The notes under the pieces: model-generated | Seen by the model: only the letters and a program-made list of their open reading frames with translations | What the model was told of the DNA's origin: nothing | Databases searched by the model: none | Part shown: positions 61,201 to 64,000 of the stretch, in pieces | Layout of the letters: the number at the start of each line of letters is the position of its first letter | Numbering within the stretch: the stretch's first letter is position 1 | Translations under genes and position numbers: made by a program | Assembly: GCF_002482385.1 (NCBI RefSeq) | Contig: NZ_DLFW01000047.1 | Span: forward strand, 82,405 to 146,404 | Source of the DNA: Dysgonomonas sp. UBA7710 | GTDB taxonomy: Bacteria > Bacteroidota > Bacteroidia > Bacteroidales > Dysgonomonadaceae | Reading direction: 5' to 3' | Length of the DNA: 64,000 nucleotides

Positions 61201-63273
61201 TCATTCCTTCCATACAGAGACTCCCGCCGCAGGGATATCCTTACTACCAATCACATATTTTGTGGTTGCGGGCAAAGGCAGCGAATATATTTTGTCCGCG
61301 TAATTCACTGCGATTCCAAAGCCGTCACGATATTCGATATGCAATCCCGCAGGCAAATCCGCTAATGGAATATTTAGAATGCCATACAGTTTTTTCAAAA
61401 CAGCCTTTTCCATCTCCCCTTTTTGAGAATCCACACCTACATAAGTAACCGTGCCTTTACCCAAACGATGAAATACTATTGCAGGACTTCCTTCATAAAA
61501 ATCGCCCTCATATGTAGCCCATGTGTCAGTATTTGCTTCGGGAACCAATATTTCGCCCCAGCTTGTCCAATCATATTTACGGCCGTCGAATACTATCCGG
61601 TCGGGAGTCCGGGGTTGCAGCAAATCGTAAAAATCAATCTTTGCTCCTATCAAAGAATAGATAGGTTCGCCAAAAGGAGCCTCAAACAATTGTCCGTTGC
61701 GTGTTTTATGACCAGTGCGACTCGTTAAAACCAGATTTCCACCTTGCTCCACATAGTTCCGCCAACATTGTACCAGTTCCCTGTCCAGCATCTCATATGC
61801 GGGAGCGATCATTACATTATATTTCGAAAAGTCGTTTCTTTCATCTATAAAATCAACAGGCGCCCCAAAGTTCTTCAATGCATTGTAATACTTGTCTATA
61901 TGCTTTTCCGTATCCCATTCGGATGTCTGCCTGTTCCGCTGCATTTCCCATGTGTTTTCATGGTTATAAAGTATAGCAGTACGACGTTTCTCATAACTAT
62001 CCGGATTTTTTGTACTACCCTTATATTCTTTACGCAGTTGCGCGATCTCCTTTATAAACCGGGAATATTCCAGTCCGCTTTTTGTAGGTGTCACACCATC
62101 CGGGCCAACAATACCATAGTGATAAAGTTCCGTTCCGTATATCGGCTGACGGTAGCGATAAGTACAAGTAAATTTGCTTCCTCCCGCAAATACATGCCAC
62201 AACCACAGCCTGACTGCTCCGGGCAATGGCTGCGAATTTATCCTGCCCCAGTTCACCTGTCCGGGTTGCAACTCCATCACTCCATACACCCCGTCTATAG
62301 TACGGAAAAAGTCATTTGCCTTTGCTATTCTTTCCACCGGCCCTAAGCGATAACCTTTGCGCCCGATACCATAATCTTCACCAAATACCATATAGCGGGT
62401 ATAGGAGTGGAAGTCCAGCTCATTGCTTTTCCTTAAATGTCCTTCACTATATTCGGGAATGTAGTTAGTAGTAATCCATTGTTGCGGATTCGCATATTTA
62501 CGTATAAGCACCGCCTGCTCATCCAGAAAACCAGCCATTTCGTCTGTTGTAAAACGATGGTAGTCGAGTATTTGATGAGAATTCATAAACATCTGGGATA
62601 GACGCGGAATATTTATCTCCGAAAAACCGGAATATACCTGACTCCAGAATGCTGTACCCCAGGCCTTATTTACGGCGTCTATTGTCTTATATTTAGCTTT
62701 CACATAATCGCGGAACCGTTGCTGCGCATCCTTTCCGTAATCCTGTGCCGGACGTGGTTCGTTGTCGAGCTGCCAGCCCATTATACGTTTGTCATCCCCA
62801 TAATGCTGCGCCAGTTTCTCTATCATCTTCATCGAATATTCCCGATAGAAGTTATTTGAAACCGAGGGGTGCTGGCGTGCGCCGTGATCCATCTTCGTGC
62901 CGTCCTCATGTTCTATCAGTACATCAGGATGCCGGCGTACAAGCCATACGGGAGGAGTAGCCGTGGATGTACACATAATCACTTTCAAGCCGTTTCTATC
63001 AGCAATATCCACCGCTCTGTCAAGCCATGCAAAATCATATACACCTTCCTCCGGTTCAAGTTGCGCCCATGCGAATTCGGCATAATGCACAAAATCGAAG
63101 CCGAGCTCCTTTATTTGTTTCAGGTCGCGCTCCCATTGCGATTCGTCCCAATGTTCCGGATAATAATAAGTTCCTACTATCGTAAGGTCTTTCGGATTAA
63201 ACCTGTCCGGATTTTGGGCTGTGAGGCCAAGCCCTAAAAGCAAAAGGAAGGTCAATAAAAACGTCTTCTTCAT
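61201..63273 (-). CDS. GH42 beta-galactosidase, exported
   Basis: Removes beta-linked galactose, for example from RG-I galactan side chains. A signal peptide (MKKTFLLTFLLLLGLGLTAQ) from ATG 63273 exports it; upstream frame is inside the preceding gene. GH42 landmarks are TYYYPEHWDESQWERDLKQIKELGFDFVHYAEFAWAQLEP at residues 32-72, general acid/base E172 in WQLDNEP, and nucleophile E334 in VMELQPGQVNW. The trimerisation-like domain follows (about 410-630) with a small C-terminal sandwich. Length 690 residues fits the family. Its ATG overlaps the stop of the upstream gene by 4 nt (ATGA), so it is coupled to the rhamnosidase-like gene. Most GH42 proteins are cytoplasmic, so export is a point to note. 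Confidence 0.93.
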   Translation of the reverse strand: MKKTFLLTFLLLLGLGLTAQNPDRFNPKDLTIVGTYYYPEHWDESQWERDLKQIKELGFDFVHYAEFAWAQLEPEEGVYDFAWLDRAVDIADRNGLKVIMCTSTATPPVWLVRRHPDVLIEHEDGTKMDHGARQHPSVSNNFYREYSMKMIEKLAQHYGDDKRIMGWQLDNEPRPAQDYGKDAQQRFRDYVKAKYKTIDAVNKAWGTAFWSQVYSGFSEINIPRLSQMFMNSHQILDYHRFTTDEMAGFLDEQAVLIRKYANPQQWITTNYIPEYSEGHLRKSNELDFHSYTRYMVFGEDYGIGRKGYRLGPVERIAKANDFFRTIDGVYGVMELQPGQVNWGRINSQPLPGAVRLWLWHVFAGGSKFTCTYRYRQPIYGTELYHYGIVGPDGVTPTKSGLEYSRFIKEIAQLRKEYKGSTKNPDSYEKRRTAILYNHENTWEMQRNRQTSEWDTEKHIDKYYNALKNFGAPVDFIDERNDFSKYNVMIAPAYEMLDRELVQCWRNYVEQGGNLVLTSRTGHKTRNGQLFEAPFGEPIYSLIGAKIDFYDLLQPRTPDRIVFDGRKYDWTSWGEILVPEANTDTWATYEGDFYEGSPAIVFHRLGKGTVTYVGVDSQKGEMEKAVLKKLYGILNIPLADLPAGLHIEYRDGFGIAVNYADKIYSLPLPATTKYVIGSKDIPAAGVSVWKE

Positions 63274-64000
63274 GGTTGTATTTTTCTTAATTCTTTTATT
63301 GTTACAGGGCCTAATAGTCCCGACGGAACAGGGTTCCACGTATCGAAACGCACATCTTTATAAGTGATGCTTACAAAGTTGATTTCCCGGAATATGCGCC
63401 ATTCGATACCCTGCTTATCATAGCAGGCAATACGGTTGGCAGGCAGGTTGGTAACTTCAATCTCCAGTGTATTCTCGCCATTGACAAGCAATTGCCCGAT
63501 ATTCGTTTCGAATGGTACAGCGAACAGTGTACTTGCATCCTTCCCGTTAACACGCACCCTTGCACTTTCACGGACATCACCTAAACACAAACGGTATTCT
63601 TCATTTGCATGTTTCTTAAAATTGAATTTTATTGTGTAGCAGGCAGTTCCCATATTCCTTTTAAGGTCGTCATTATCCAGTTCCGTCCATGAGCCTAATG
63701 TATGTAATTTGAAAGTCCCCTGAATGGCCGGCTCACTTTCTACAAAGTTCATCTCCCATCCGTCTTTCAATTCCGTTTGATTCCCTGCCGGTTGGTAATA
63801 ATCCCAACTATCCGTTGTTATTTTGGTGTTAGTAAATGTTTTCAGGATAATGGATTCCCCCGGTTGCAACTGCATGTAAACTTCTGTTTTTCCATCCCGC
63901 TTTCTTAAAGCCGCCTTGCCTTTCTGTCCGGTCATAGGATCAAAGAATATAGCACTTTCGGCATCTACACCCAAAGTCACCCAGTCGTCTACAGGTTTAT
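63270..64000 (-). CDS. GH106-like alpha-L-rhamnosidase, C-terminal end (partial)
   Basis: The 3' part (about 243 residues) of a gene that continues past the right edge; the frame is open to base 64000 (KPVDDWVTLG precedes the first visible Val codon). The visible part is a C-terminal beta-sandwich of the GH2 sugar-binding type: LGSWTELDNDDLKRNMGTACYTIKF, LGDVRESARVRVNGKDAST, PFETNIGQLLVNGENTLEIEVTNL, and GIEWRIFREINFVSITYKDV with PSGLLGPVTI at the end. This ending is characteristic of GH106-type alpha-L-rhamnosidases and related enzymes. The catalytic domain is not in the window, so the family call is tentative. It is coupled to GH42 by a 4-nt overlap, consistent with RG-I breakdown. Confidence 0.72.
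   Translation of the reverse strand, partial: KPVDDWVTLGVDAESAIFFDPMTGQKGKAALRKRDGKTEVYMQLQPGESIILKTFTNTKITTDSWDYYQPAGNQTELKDGWEMNFVESEPAIQGTFKLHTLGSWTELDNDDLKRNMGTACYTIKFNFKKHANEEYRLCLGDVRESARVRVNGKDASTLFAVPFETNIGQLLVNGENTLEIEVTNLPANRIACYDKQGIEWRIFREINFVSITYKDVRFDTWNPVPSGLLGPVTIKELRKIQP

Overview
The window is a carbohydrate-degradation region of a Bacteroidota genome, most likely order Bacteroidales. The evidence is three SusC/SusD pairs (one SusC cut by the left edge), a hybrid two-component sensor of the HTCS type, lipobox signal peptides on surface proteins, TAnnTTTG-type promoter boxes, no clear use of Shine-Dalgarno sites, and intergenic repeats typical of the phylum. A Dysgonomonas-like source is possible but cannot be established from the sequence alone. 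No rRNA, tRNA, CRISPR, phage or transposase gene was seen.

Region 1 (2-12270, + strand) is a homogalacturonan locus: the SusC end, SusD, a DUF4957/DUF5123 surface lipoprotein, GH28, GH105, PL1 pectate lyase, CE8 pectin methylesterase, CE12 acetylesterase and GH43. It meets region 2 head-on at a hairpin near 12306-12344.

Region 2 (12360-31055, - strand, with a divergent HTCS at 31433-35761) is a rhamnogalacturonan-I backbone locus. In transcription order it holds SusC, SusD, PL11 lyase, a secreted PL22-like lyase, a GH105-CE12 fusion, rhamnose mutarotase, CE12, GH105, GH28, a CBM9-like protein and another GH28. Polymer is cut outside the cell, imported through SusCD, deacetylated, and reduced to unsaturated uronate and rhamnose. 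A 220-bp MITE-like element separates SusD from PL11.

Region 3 (35915-59835) is an alpha-galactoside/fucoside locus: GH95, GH36, a clan GH-D enzyme, SusD, SusC, aldose epimerase, GH97, a second GH36, a cytoplasmic DUF5107-TPR protein, a sugar-porter MFS, and a divergent AraC-family regulator. Two promoters in this region, before SusC and before the MFS gene, share a gap-free 74-bp match with 21-bp-spaced direct repeats. This is the best candidate for the AraC operator and would make the two operons one regulon. The natural substrate is not obvious.

Region 4 (60142-64000, - strand) starts another locus with a GH43-like lipoprotein, a GH42 beta-galactosidase and the C-terminal end of a GH106-like alpha-L-rhamnosidase.

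Several intergenic gaps (about 7007-7100, 8470-8532, 9616-9836, 16912-17228, 38336-38790, 59906-59970) hold unusual repeats built mostly from 7-9 nt units. The four composite blocks share modules, and those lying between co-directional genes keep one orientation relative to transcription.
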